From Betaproteobacteria bacterium HGW-Betaproteobacteria-6 (GTDB lineage Bacteria; Pseudomonadota; Gammaproteobacteria; Burkholderiales; Rhodocyclaceae), in NCBI GenBank assembly GCA_002842145.1, contig PHCF01000026.1:1-41312 (forward strand): a DNA stretch of 41,312 bases. Reading direction: 5' to 3'. Under the pieces are notes generated by a model. It did not search any database. It was not told the origin of the DNA and worked only from the letters and a program-made list of their open reading frames with translations. The translations under genes and the position numbers were made by a program. Shown in pieces: positions 6,168 through 14,576 of the stretch. Within the stretch, counting starts at the first letter, position 1; each line of letters starts with the position of its first letter.

Positions 6168-9161
6168 GTGGATAGGTCTGGACGGCCTGGCTCACGTTTG
6201 TGGGCTTTGTTGTTTTCTCTCTTTTTCGCAGGGATCATCCTGTTCGGCTACAACCTGTGGTCGGCTCAGCGCGAATTGTGGGAAGGGGCGAAGGCGACCG
6301 CGCAGATGCAGGTTGAGTTGATCGAGACGCATCTCGATGCCACCCTGCGTCGCGTCGACGCCACACTGATAGATCTCGTCGACCGCCTGCCGATGGATGC
6401 CCTTGAACGAGACGCGGTTGCTGTTCGTCGTCAGGCTCTAGAGAGCGACATGCAGAGCTATCTGCACGTTTTTCCGGAAGTGGCCGGCTTCCGTGTCATC
6501 GATGCGCGGGGTGACGTGCTTTATATTTCCGGCGGGGGGGAATACGTCAACCTCCTTGATCGTGACTACGTCAAGGCGTTGCAGCGTACCAAAGACGATA
6601 CCATCGTCTTTTCCGACGTCGTCATGTCACGGATTACCGGCCGGCCGACTCTGGTTGCGGCACGCGCCATACGAGCCGCCGACGGCAGTTTCCGCGGAGC
6701 GGTCAGTGCCGCCATTGAGCTGACCCACTTCAGCCGATTGTTCCAGTCGGTGCGTTCCGGGGGCAAGGGGGTATTGGTTATCCGGCGCCGCAACAACCAT
6801 GTGGCGGTTGTCCGCGAACCGCCGATTCCGCCTGGCCGCGAGATTGGCTTCGCAGTGCCGCATCCGATGGTTGAACAGATCAGCCGTGGTGAGTCAGAAG
6901 GTACCTTCGACATGCTTGCGGAGGATGGCGTGCGGCGAATCTGCGCCTTCAGGGTACTGGCCGGTTATCCGTTCTACGTGGTCGCCGGGCTGGCCCGGGA
7001 CGATGTAATGGCGGAATGGCGTGGGCGTGCCCTATGGGTTGGCGTGATCGGTTTTTCGCTGTTTGCCGGGCTGGGCGTGACGCTGGTCTGGGCCTTCCGG
7101 AGTCGGCGTCGCCAGTTTGTCGCCATGGAGGCGTTATGCGGCAGCCAGAAGCAATTGGGCGAAGCGCAGAGGCTGGCCCGGCTCGGTAGCTGGGAACTCG
7201 ATTTGGTGAGTAATGAACTGATCTGGTCGGAGGAACTGTACCGGATTTTCGAACTGGACCCGGCGCAGGTGGTGAGTTCCTACAAGGTTTTTCTTAACCT
7301 TGTCCACCCCGATGATCGGGACCGGGTTGACCGGGTTTTTCGTGATTCGGTGGCGCAGCACCACGACTACGAAATCGAGCACCGGTTGCTCATGCCCGAC
7401 GGACGCATCAAGCTTATTCTGGAGCGGGGAAATACCCACTATGACGATCAGGGGCAGCCCTTGCGTACCATCGGAACGGCGCAGGATCTGACGGACATTC
7501 GCCAACTGGAGTCGCAGATGCAGTTGCTGGGCAGTGCTTTCGAGCACAGTGGCGAGGCGATCCTGATCACCGACCGGGAGAACCGGATCATTACGGTCAA
7601 TCCGGCTTTTACCGCGCTCACCGGATACGCCCTAGACGACGTCAAGGGTAAGAACCCACGGATACTATCAGCTGGGCGGACCAGCGATATCGAATACCAC
7701 CGGATGTGGAACGCCATTGTCGATCGTGGCTTCTGGCAGGGCGAGATCTGGGACCGGCGCAAGGATGGCGGGGTTTATCCCAAGTGGCTGAGCATTTCGG
7801 TGATTCGCGATGAACTGGGCGGGGTGCGTGACATTTCGTCGGAGCGGGCGGTCGAGGCCAAGCTCGAACACATGGCGCACCACGATGTGCTGACCGGGCT
7901 GCTCAACCGTTTCAGCCTCAAGGAACGCCTTGATCAGGCGTTGACTGTTGCTCGCCGCGAAGGGGAGCGGATTGCCGTGCTGTTCGTCGATCTTGATCGC
8001 TTCAAGGTGATCAATGACACCCTGGGCCACCACGTCGGAGATGAGCTCCTGATTGAAGTCGGTCGCCGTCTGCGCGGCTGTGTACGGGAAAGCGACGTGG
8101 TCGCTCGTTTGGGCGGTGACGAGTTCGTGATCATGCTTTCCCGTGTCGATCACACCAGTTCGGTGGCGCTGGTTGCCGAAAAGCTGGTGTTCAGCGTTGG
8201 CCAATCCTGTTTGGTCGGTGGTTTCGATTTATATACTTCACCGAGCATTGGTGTTGCCATTTTTCCGACCGACGGGACCGATGGCGAGACCCTGATGAAA
8301 AATGCCGACGCGGCCATGTATCACGCCAAGGCAGCGGGGCGGAACAACTTCCAGTTTTTCGACGCCAAGATGAACGACTTGGCGCTGGATCGACTGAAAA
8401 CCGAGCATGCGCTGCGTCAGGCCCTCGCTCGCGACGAGCTTTGCCTGCACTTCCAGCCGATCATCGATGTAGCGAGCGGGAAGGTGGCCAGCGTCGAAGC
8501 GCTGGTCCGTTGGCAACACCCGGAGCGAGGACTGCTGGCGCCGGGTGCCTTTATCGGTATTGCCGAGGAAACGGGGCTGATCCAGCCGCTCGGCGAATGG
8601 GTCCTGTGGACTGCCTGCCGTCAATTGGCGAAGTTTCGCGCAGCCGGCATTACTGGCCTCAAGGTAGGTATCAACATCTCTGCCATCCAGATGCGCAACG
8701 GCAACTTGCCGGTAGTGGCCAGCGGTGTGATTGAAGCTTATGACCTGAATCCGGGCGATCTCATTTTCGAGATCACCGAGTCGGTGGCTATGGAGCAACC
8801 GCAGGAGACCGTGCGCATCCTCGACGTCCTGCATGGCATGGGCATCATCATTGCCATCGACGATTTTGGTACGGGCTATTCGTCACTCGGCTATTTGCGT
8901 ATGTTCCCGCTCCGTCACCTCAAGCTCGATCGTTCCTTTGTCGAGGAAATCGGCAAGGATATGGACGGCTCGGTGATTTGCGATGCGACCATCGGACTGG
9001 CCCATAACCTCGGCCTGAAAGTGGTGGCGGAGGGCGTCGAAACCCTCGAACAGTTCGAATACCTGCGCAGCCGGGGCTGCGATCTGGTGCAGGGTTACCT
9101 CTATAGCCCGCCGGTGCCGGCCGATGAGGTCATGACCTTCATTCAGCAACGTAATTTGTAG
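6168..9161 (+). CDS. membrane sensor diguanylate cyclase/phosphodiesterase (Cache-like, PAS-PAS-GGDEF-EAL)
   Basis: This 997-residue protein controls cyclic di-GMP. It has a transmembrane segment at about 11-31 and a periplasmic region of about 250 residues resembling dCache/PDC sensors (DYVKALQRTKDDTIVFSDV). A second membrane segment lies at about 287-309. Two PAS domains follow (about 330-440 and 445-560; ARLGSWELDL and ITDRENRIITVNPAF). The GGDEF motif is intact at 649-653 inside RLGGDEFVI. The EAL domain has E777-A-L, FEITES, IDDFGTGYSSLGYLR and AEGVET, all hallmarks of an active phosphodiesterase. The start is GTG at 6168, chosen because GCAGGGGG lies just upstream and the first helix begins soon after. 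Both catalytic motifs are intact, so the net activity cannot be predicted. Confidence 0.95.
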   Translation: MDRSGRPGSRLWALLFSLFFAGIILFGYNLWSAQRELWEGAKATAQMQVELIETHLDATLRRVDATLIDLVDRLPMDALERDAVAVRRQALESDMQSYLHVFPEVAGFRVIDARGDVLYISGGGEYVNLLDRDYVKALQRTKDDTIVFSDVVMSRITGRPTLVAARAIRAADGSFRGAVSAAIELTHFSRLFQSVRSGGKGVLVIRRRNNHVAVVREPPIPPGREIGFAVPHPMVEQISRGESEGTFDMLAEDGVRRICAFRVLAGYPFYVVAGLARDDVMAEWRGRALWVGVIGFSLFAGLGVTLVWAFRSRRRQFVAMEALCGSQKQLGEAQRLARLGSWELDLVSNELIWSEELYRIFELDPAQVVSSYKVFLNLVHPDDRDRVDRVFRDSVAQHHDYEIEHRLLMPDGRIKLILERGNTHYDDQGQPLRTIGTAQDLTDIRQLESQMQLLGSAFEHSGEAILITDRENRIITVNPAFTALTGYALDDVKGKNPRILSAGRTSDIEYHRMWNAIVDRGFWQGEIWDRRKDGGVYPKWLSISVIRDELGGVRDISSERAVEAKLEHMAHHDVLTGLLNRFSLKERLDQALTVARREGERIAVLFVDLDRFKVINDTLGHHVGDELLIEVGRRLRGCVRESDVVARLGGDEFVIMLSRVDHTSSVALVAEKLVFSVGQSCLVGGFDLYTSPSIGVAIFPTDGTDGETLMKNADAAMYHAKAAGRNNFQFFDAKMNDLALDRLKTEHALRQALARDELCLHFQPIIDVASGKVASVEALVRWQHPERGLLAPGAFIGIAEETGLIQPLGEWVLWTACRQLAKFRAAGITGLKVGINISAIQMRNGNLPVVASGVIEAYDLNPGDLIFEITESVAMEQPQETVRILDVLHGMGIIIAIDDFGTGYSSLGYLRMFPLRHLKLDRSFVEEIGKDMDGSVICDATIGLAHNLGLKVVAEGVETLEQFEYLRSRGCDLVQGYLYSPPVPADEVMTFIQQRNL

Positions 9162-9194
9162 CTTTCAAATAAGGCTTGCGTTGGTGGATTGTTT

Positions 9195-9230
9195 TTCTTA
9201 TGATTAAAACGAACGTATGAATCATAAGAA
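9195..9230. promoter_or_regulatory. palindromic operator upstream of the TetR gene
   Basis: A perfect 11-bp inverted repeat, TTCTTATGATT (9195-9205) and AATCATAAGAA (9220-9230), encloses AAAACGAACGTATG. The 15-mer AAACGAACGTATGAA (9207-9221) differs by one base from the element at 18020-18034 and by two from that at 16507-16521. The site ends 15 bp before the TetR start codon, so autoregulation is the simplest reading (inference). Confidence 0.75.
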
Positions 9231-9245
9231 AACAGAGGCCACCCC

Positions 9246-9905
9246 ATGGAAGTCCGTACTGTCGATACTCGTCAACGCATCCTCGATGCCGGTGAGCGCC
9301 TGTTCATGGCGCACGGCTACGAGGGTACTTCGATGCGCCAGATTACCGGTGAAGCCGGGGTCAATCTGGCGGCGGTGAATTACCACTTCGGCTCGAAGGA
9401 GTCGTTGATGCAGGAGGTTTTTCGCCGTCGGCTCGACTGGCTCAACGAGGAGCGCATGCGGGTGCTCGATGAACTCGAAGCCGAGGCGGATGGCCAGCCG
9501 GTCAAGCCATCGGCCATCGTCGATGCTTTTTTTGGCACCTTGTTGCGCATGGCCGGCGACGAGAACCGTGGCGGCATGACCTTCCTGCGCCTGCTGGGCA
9601 GGACGCTGACCGAGCCTTCGGAATTTATCCGCGCCTTTCTGGCCCATGAATACCAGGTGGTAATGGACCGCTACAAGGAGGCGCTGTTCAGGGCGTTGCC
9701 CGAGGTGCCCAAGGCCGAGATCGTCTGGCGCTTTCATTTCATGCTCGGCGCCACCTCCTACGCCATTGCCGGCACCGATGCCCTGCGTCTGGTCACCGAC
9801 TGGCAGATCGAAGCCGAGGATTCGACCGATCGCCTGGACCGTCTGGTGCCACGTCTGATGTCCTTCCTGCTTGGCGGCCTGCGCGCCCCGTTACCCCAGT
9901 TTTGA
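9246..9905 (+). CDS. TetR-family regulator, PsrA/FadP-like
   Basis: This 219-residue DNA-binding repressor has its helix-turn-helix at residues about 9-55: RQRILDAGERLFMAHGYEG, then TSMRQITGEAGVNLAAVNYHFGSKESL. That recognition-helix segment closely resembles Pseudomonas PsrA, a repressor of beta-oxidation genes that responds to long-chain acyl ligands. The rest is the ligand-binding helical domain. Its own promoter region carries a large palindrome, and the same 15-bp core recurs before fadL and the HAD-ECH operon. It is followed 63 bp later by fadE and may be cotranscribed with it. Likely role: derepress the local fatty-acid genes when acyl-CoA is present. The PsrA/FadP assignment is by resemblance and context. 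Confidence 0.92.
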   Translation: MEVRTVDTRQRILDAGERLFMAHGYEGTSMRQITGEAGVNLAAVNYHFGSKESLMQEVFRRRLDWLNEERMRVLDELEAEADGQPVKPSAIVDAFFGTLLRMAGDENRGGMTFLRLLGRTLTEPSEFIRAFLAHEYQVVMDRYKEALFRALPEVPKAEIVWRFHFMLGATSYAIAGTDALRLVTDWQIEAEDSTDRLDRLVPRLMSFLLGGLRAPLPQF

Positions 9906-9911
9906 TGAATG

Positions 9912-9948
9912 CCACGGTCAACGGCAAAAAATGACCAAAATTAAAAAG
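9912..9948 (+). repeat. degenerate copy of CGGTCAACCGG element
   Basis: CCACGGTCAACGGCAAAAAA, followed by TGACCAAAATTAAAAAG, resembles the repeat copies at 21825-21860, 27816-27859, 17971-18002 and 32794-32830. It sits in the TetR-fadE gap. The match is weaker than between the other copies. Confidence 0.4.
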
Positions 9949-9968
9949 ACATAAAAGGAGATAACAGC

Positions 9969-12323
9969 ATGTTCGACAACTTGATCCCTCTGCTCGGGGC
10001 GTTAGCCCTGGTGGCTTTGGCCGGGTTGATCCTGATTCGGCCCTTGCGTCGAAGCATCATCACCCGGCCCATTTTTTCCACCTATCGCAAGGTGCTGCCG
10101 CAGATGTCGGATACGGAGCGCGATGCACTCGAAGCCGGCACCGTCTGGTGGGAGGGTGAATTGTTCCGCGGTCAGCCGGACTGGCAGAAACTGCACGCCT
10201 ACCCGCAGCCGAAACTGACGCCGGCCGAGCAGTCCTTTCTCGACAACGAATGCGAGGAAGCCTGCCGTCTGGTCGATGACTGGAAAGTGACGCACGAGCT
10301 CTATGACCTGCCGACCGAAGCCTGGCGCTATATCAAGGACAAGGGCTTCCTCGGCATGATCATCCCGAAGAAATACGGCGGCCTCGAGTTCTCGGCCTAC
10401 GCCCATTCGCAGGTGGTGACCAAGCTGTCGACGCGCTCCTCGGCGCTGTCGGTTTCCGTCATGGTGCCCAACTCGCTCGGCCCGGCTGAACTGCTGCTGC
10501 ACTACGGTACCGAAGAGCAGAAAAACCATTACCTGCCGCGTCTCGCCAAGGGCATTGAAGTGCCGGCCTTCGCGCTGACCAGCCCGTGGGCCGGTTCCGA
10601 CGCGGCGTCGATTCCCGATGCCGGCGTCGTCTGCAAGGGGATGTGGCAAGGCAAGGAAGTGCTTGGCATGCGCGTCAGCTGGGACAAGCGCTACATCACG
10701 CTGGCCCCGGTGTGCACGGTGTTCGGCCTGGCTTTCCACCTCTACGACCCGGATGGCCTGCTCGGCGACAAGAAGCATATCGGCATTACTTGCGCGCTGG
10801 TCCCTTACGACGTGCCCGGCGTCGATACCGGCCGCCGTCATTTCCCGCTCAACGCCATGTTCATGAACGGCCCGACGCGTGGCAAGGACGTTTTCATGCC
10901 GCTCGACTTCATCATCGGTGGGCCGAAGATGGCGGGGCAGGGCTGGCGCATGCTGATGGAATGCCTGGCCGCCGGCCGTTCGATTTCGCTGCCGTCGTCG
11001 AACACCGGCATGGCGCAGATGACGGCCCGCGCCGTCGGTGGCTATGCCCGTGTGCGCAGCCAGTTCAAGATGGCCGTTGGCAAGTTCGAGGGCGTCGAGG
11101 AAGCGCTGACCCGTATCGGCGCCTACACCTACATGATGGATGCCGTGCGCAAGATGACGGCCGGCGCTGTCGATCTCGGCGAGAAGCCCTCGGTCGTTTC
11201 GGCCATCGCCAAGTACCACGTCACCGAACGCGCCCGTCAGGTGGTCAATGACGGCATGGATGTCATCGGCGGCAAGGGCATCTGTCTTGGCCCATCGAAT
11301 TTCCTCGGCCGCGCCTACGAGCAGGTGCCGATCGGCATCACGGTCGAAGGCGCCAATATCCTGACCCGTTCGCTGATCATCTTCGGTCAGGGCGCCATCC
11401 GCTGCCACCCGTTCCTGCTGCCGGAAATGCAGGCGGCGCAGAACCCGGATCAGAAGCAGGGCCTGGTCGATTTCGACAAGGCGCTGTTCGGGCATATCGG
11501 CTTCACCATCAAGAACGGTTTCCGTGCCCTGTGGCTGGGCATGACCGGCTCGCATTTCGCTACGGTCAACGTCGATACGGCACCGGAAATGCGCCGTTAC
11601 TACCAGCAACTGACGCGCTTCTCGGCCGCCTTTGCCTTCATGGCCGACATCTCGCTGCTCGTCCTCGGCGGCAGCGTCAAGCGTCGGGAAAAGCTGTCGG
11701 CCCGGCTTGGCGACATCCTGGCCCAGATGTACCTGATTTCCTGCACGCTCAAGCGTTACGAAGAAGAAGGCCGTCAGGCTGAAGATGCGCCGCTCGCCCA
11801 CTGGGCGATCTGGGACGCCATGTACAAGGCGCAGCAGGCTTTCGATGGCGTCATCGCCAACTTCCCGGTGCGCTTCATCGCTGCCTTCCTGCACCGCTCG
11901 ATCTTCCCGTGGGGCCATCCCTACGTCGTGCCATCGGACGATGTCGGCCATCAGGTAGCCAAGGCCCTGATCGCCCCGTCCGCCACCCGCGACCGGCTGA
12001 CCGCAGAATGCTATCTGCCGCTGGTCGAGAACGAGCCGGTCGGCGCCATCGAGCTGGCCTTGCTGGCCACCCTGGAGGCCGAAGCCATCGAAGCGAAAAT
12101 CCGTGCTGCCGAGAAGGATGGGCGGTTCGACAACAATCCGCTGGCCAATGTGCGTGACATCGCCATCGTCGCCTTCGAGACCGGGGTGATTACTGCCGCC
12201 GAGTACGAGGTCATGAAGCGGCGCAACCACCTGCGCGACATCGTCGTCCATGTCGATGACTTCCCGTTTGACTACGGTGTCGCCACGGCCAACAAGCCGG
12301 CCGAATGCCGGATGGCTGCCTAA
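9969..12323 (+). CDS. fadE: FadE-type acyl-CoA dehydrogenase
   Basis: This 784-residue flavoenzyme catalyses the first beta-oxidation step, acyl-CoA to trans-2-enoyl-CoA. The length is close to E. coli FadE (814). Residues about 5-23 form a hydrophobic N-terminal segment (LIPLLGALALVALAGLILI), typical of membrane-associated FadE. The dehydrogenase core includes LTSPWAGSDAASIPDAG, the FAD/substrate stretch, and GMDVIGGKGICLGPSNFLGR before TVEGANILTRSLIIFGQGA. The C-terminal FadE-specific domain follows to the end. The ribosome binding site is AAAAGGAGA. It leads a tight unit with the thiolase (12-bp gap), DegV (1 bp) and FadJ-like protein (8 bp). No copy of the AAACGAACG operator lies directly before it, so transcription probably starts before the TetR gene. 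Confidence 0.95.
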   Translation: MFDNLIPLLGALALVALAGLILIRPLRRSIITRPIFSTYRKVLPQMSDTERDALEAGTVWWEGELFRGQPDWQKLHAYPQPKLTPAEQSFLDNECEEACRLVDDWKVTHELYDLPTEAWRYIKDKGFLGMIIPKKYGGLEFSAYAHSQVVTKLSTRSSALSVSVMVPNSLGPAELLLHYGTEEQKNHYLPRLAKGIEVPAFALTSPWAGSDAASIPDAGVVCKGMWQGKEVLGMRVSWDKRYITLAPVCTVFGLAFHLYDPDGLLGDKKHIGITCALVPYDVPGVDTGRRHFPLNAMFMNGPTRGKDVFMPLDFIIGGPKMAGQGWRMLMECLAAGRSISLPSSNTGMAQMTARAVGGYARVRSQFKMAVGKFEGVEEALTRIGAYTYMMDAVRKMTAGAVDLGEKPSVVSAIAKYHVTERARQVVNDGMDVIGGKGICLGPSNFLGRAYEQVPIGITVEGANILTRSLIIFGQGAIRCHPFLLPEMQAAQNPDQKQGLVDFDKALFGHIGFTIKNGFRALWLGMTGSHFATVNVDTAPEMRRYYQQLTRFSAAFAFMADISLLVLGGSVKRREKLSARLGDILAQMYLISCTLKRYEEEGRQAEDAPLAHWAIWDAMYKAQQAFDGVIANFPVRFIAAFLHRSIFPWGHPYVVPSDDVGHQVAKALIAPSATRDRLTAECYLPLVENEPVGAIELALLATLEAEAIEAKIRAAEKDGRFDNNPLANVRDIAIVAFETGVITAAEYEVMKRRNHLRDIVVHVDDFPFDYGVATANKPAECRMAA

Positions 12324-12335
12324 GGAATCTCCGGC

Positions 12336-13622
12336 ATGAGCAAAACGATTTATGTGGTCGACGGTGCGCGCACGCCCTTTTTAAAGGCCCAAAAGGGGCC
12401 GGGGTCGTTCGCAGCTTCCGACCTCGCTACCCAGGCCGGCCGGGCGCTGCTGTTGCGCCAGCCCTTCGCACCGAGCGACCTCGACGAAGTCATCCTCGGT
12501 TGTGCCGCGCCGTCGCCCGACGAAACCAACATCGGGCGCATGGTCGCGCTGCGTCTCGGTTGCGGGAAGAAGGTGCCGGGGTGGACGGTCATGCGCAACT
12601 GCGCCTCGGGCATGCAGGCCATCGACTCGGCGATTGCCAACATCCAGTGCGGGCGTTCCGAGCTGGTGCTGGCCGGTGGCGTCGATGCGCTGTCACGGGC
12701 GCCGTTGCTCTATACGGACGCCATGGTGCGCTGGTTTGCCGGCATGATGAGCATGCGTACGGTCAACCAGAAAATTGGCCATTTTTTGAAATTACCGGTG
12801 GCCGAATTGCTCAAGCCGGTGATCGGCCTCATGAAGGGCCTGACCGATCCGGTCGTCGGCCTGCTCATGGGCCAGACGGCTGAAAATCTGGCCTGGAAAT
12901 TCGGCATCAACCGCCAGCAGATGGATGAATTTGCCGTCAAAAGCCATCTGAAAGCAATGTCGGCGCGAGCCGCTGGCTACTACGGCGAGATCGTTCCGGT
13001 CGTCGATAGCCAGGGCAAGGTCTACGCCGAAGACGACGGCGTGCGAGCCGATGCCAGCATGGCCGGCATGGCCAAGCTCAAGCCGTTCTTTGACAAGAAA
13101 TACGGCAACATCACGGCGGCCAACAGCTCGCAAATCACCGACGGCGCTGCCTGGGTCATTCTCGCTTCGGAAGAAGCCGTGCAGAAATGGGGCCTCAAGC
13201 CGATCGGCAAGATCGTCGACAGCGAATGGGCCGGCCTCGACCCGGCGCAAATGGGCCTCGGCCCGGTGCATGCAGTGACACCGATCCTGCAACGCCATGG
13301 CATGGGTCTCAACGACGTCGATTACTGGGAACTCAACGAAGCCTTCGCGGCGCAGGTGCTCGGCTGTCAGGCCGCATGGAATTCGGACGAGTACTGCCGT
13401 GAACAGCTCGACCTGCCGGGCGCCTTGGGCAATCTCGACGATGACCGACTCAACGTGGACGGCGGCGCCATCGCCATCGGCCACCCGGTTGGCGCCTCGG
13501 GGGCGCGCATCGTGCTGCATCTGCTCAACGTGCTACGCAGGAACAACGCCAGGCGCGGGATCGCCACCATCTGCATCGGTGGCGGACTCGGCGGTGCGAT
13601 GTTGGTCGAGGCGGTGGACTGA
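12336..13622 (+). CDS. acetyl-CoA C-acyltransferase (thiolase, FadI-like)
   Basis: This 428-residue thiolase cleaves 3-ketoacyl-CoA with CoA to release acetyl-CoA. The nucleophilic cysteine is C89 in RNCASGMQAID. The second-half catalytic residues are H383 in GGAIAIGHPVGASG and C413 in CIGGGLGG. WELNEAFAAQVL is the conserved NEAFA motif. The length matches the FadI subgroup (about 436), longer than FadA-type thiolases (about 390-400). That fits a partnership with the FadJ-like gene two positions downstream. A DegV gene follows after one base, so translation is likely coupled. The function call is firm; chain-length preference is unknown. Confidence 0.94.
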   Translation: MSKTIYVVDGARTPFLKAQKGPGSFAASDLATQAGRALLLRQPFAPSDLDEVILGCAAPSPDETNIGRMVALRLGCGKKVPGWTVMRNCASGMQAIDSAIANIQCGRSELVLAGGVDALSRAPLLYTDAMVRWFAGMMSMRTVNQKIGHFLKLPVAELLKPVIGLMKGLTDPVVGLLMGQTAENLAWKFGINRQQMDEFAVKSHLKAMSARAAGYYGEIVPVVDSQGKVYAEDDGVRADASMAGMAKLKPFFDKKYGNITAANSSQITDGAAWVILASEEAVQKWGLKPIGKIVDSEWAGLDPAQMGLGPVHAVTPILQRHGMGLNDVDYWELNEAFAAQVLGCQAAWNSDEYCREQLDLPGALGNLDDDRLNVDGGAIAIGHPVGASGARIVLHLLNVLRRNNARRGIATICIGGGLGGAMLVEAVD

Positions 13623-13623
13623 G

Positions 13624-14568
13624 ATGCGGATCGGAATTGTCGTCGATTCGGCCTGCGACCTGCCGCGCGAGTTTCTCGACGCGCACGATGTGCTGGTCAT
13701 GCCGATCAGTCTGCGCGTTGGCGACCAACTGATCGAGGACCGGCGCGACCCGCAGGAAACGCAGGCCTTCTACGCCCGGCATCTCGACCGTAAAAGCGAA
13801 GATTTTGCCGAATCGATTCCCTATTCGGTGACCCAGATCGAGCAACTCTTTCTCGACCGTCTGGTGCTCGATTACGACTACGTCTTCTGCCTCACCATCA
13901 CCAGCACGCGCAGCCCGATTTTCGATCATGCCATGCAGGCCTCGCGCGCCATACTGACCAAGTACAAGGCCATCCGCCGGGCCGCCGGTTTGTCCGAACG
14001 TTTCGGCCTGGCCGTGCTCTCCACCCGCAACCTGTTTACCGGTCAGGCTGTCCCGGTTGCCGAAGCCGTTCGCCTGATTCGCGAGGGAGGCGCACCGAGC
14101 GCCATCGGCGAACGGCTGCGTCACCTCATCGAAAATACCCACACCTACCTGGTGCCGGCCGATCTTTTTCACATCTACAAGCGGGCTTCCAAGAAAGGTG
14201 ACACCAGCCTTGGCTGGAGCGCCTACACGCTGGGCTCGTGGCTCGACGTCAAGCCCGTCCTGCATTGCCATCGCGACGTGACGAGCACGGTCGACAAGGT
14301 GCGTGGCTTTGCCGCCGGCGTTGAGCAATTGTTCGATCGGGCCGTGCGCCGGGTGGGCGAAGGCCTCGACGCGCCGGTGATTTGCCTGAGTTACGGCGGC
14401 GAGCCGGCCGCCGTGCGTGCCCTGCCAGGCTATGCCCGGTTGGCCAGCACGGCTAAGGCGCACGGCGTCGACCTGCTGGTTTCGCCAATGAGCAAGACGG
14501 CGGCTGTCAATGTCGGGCCGGGTGCCCTGTCGCTGGCCTTTGCCGCCAGCGCTCACCGTCCGCAATAA
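13624..14568 (+). CDS. DegV family fatty-acid-binding protein
   Basis: This 314-residue protein starts MRIGIVVDSACDLP, the standard DegV N-terminus. It contains FCLTITSTRSPIFDHA, matching the conserved (L)TISSxLSGTY ligand-loop region in altered form. VLSTRNLFTGQAV corresponds to the DSxxxSxGxG region, where key serines are replaced. The C-terminal lobe has VCLSYGGEP and MSKTAAVNVGPGALSLAF, the usual IGPVIGTHxGPGA-type end. DegV/FakB proteins hold a fatty acid, and in Firmicutes FakB presents it to the kinase FakA. No FakA is present here. The gene lies between thiolase and FadJ-like genes with 1-bp and 8-bp gaps, so a carrier role in beta-oxidation is a reasonable inference. The start is ATG 13624, directly after the thiolase stop. 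Confidence 0.9.
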   Translation: MRIGIVVDSACDLPREFLDAHDVLVMPISLRVGDQLIEDRRDPQETQAFYARHLDRKSEDFAESIPYSVTQIEQLFLDRLVLDYDYVFCLTITSTRSPIFDHAMQASRAILTKYKAIRRAAGLSERFGLAVLSTRNLFTGQAVPVAEAVRLIREGGAPSAIGERLRHLIENTHTYLVPADLFHIYKRASKKGDTSLGWSAYTLGSWLDVKPVLHCHRDVTSTVDKVRGFAAGVEQLFDRAVRRVGEGLDAPVICLSYGGEPAAVRALPGYARLASTAKAHGVDLLVSPMSKTAAVNVGPGALSLAFAASAHRPQ

Positions 14569-14576
14569 GGAAGACT

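Noticed and set aside
10002..12251. 749-codon minus-strand frame opposite fadE
   Set aside because: Antisense shadow rich in His/Arg/Gln with no domain; fadE is unambiguous on the other strand.
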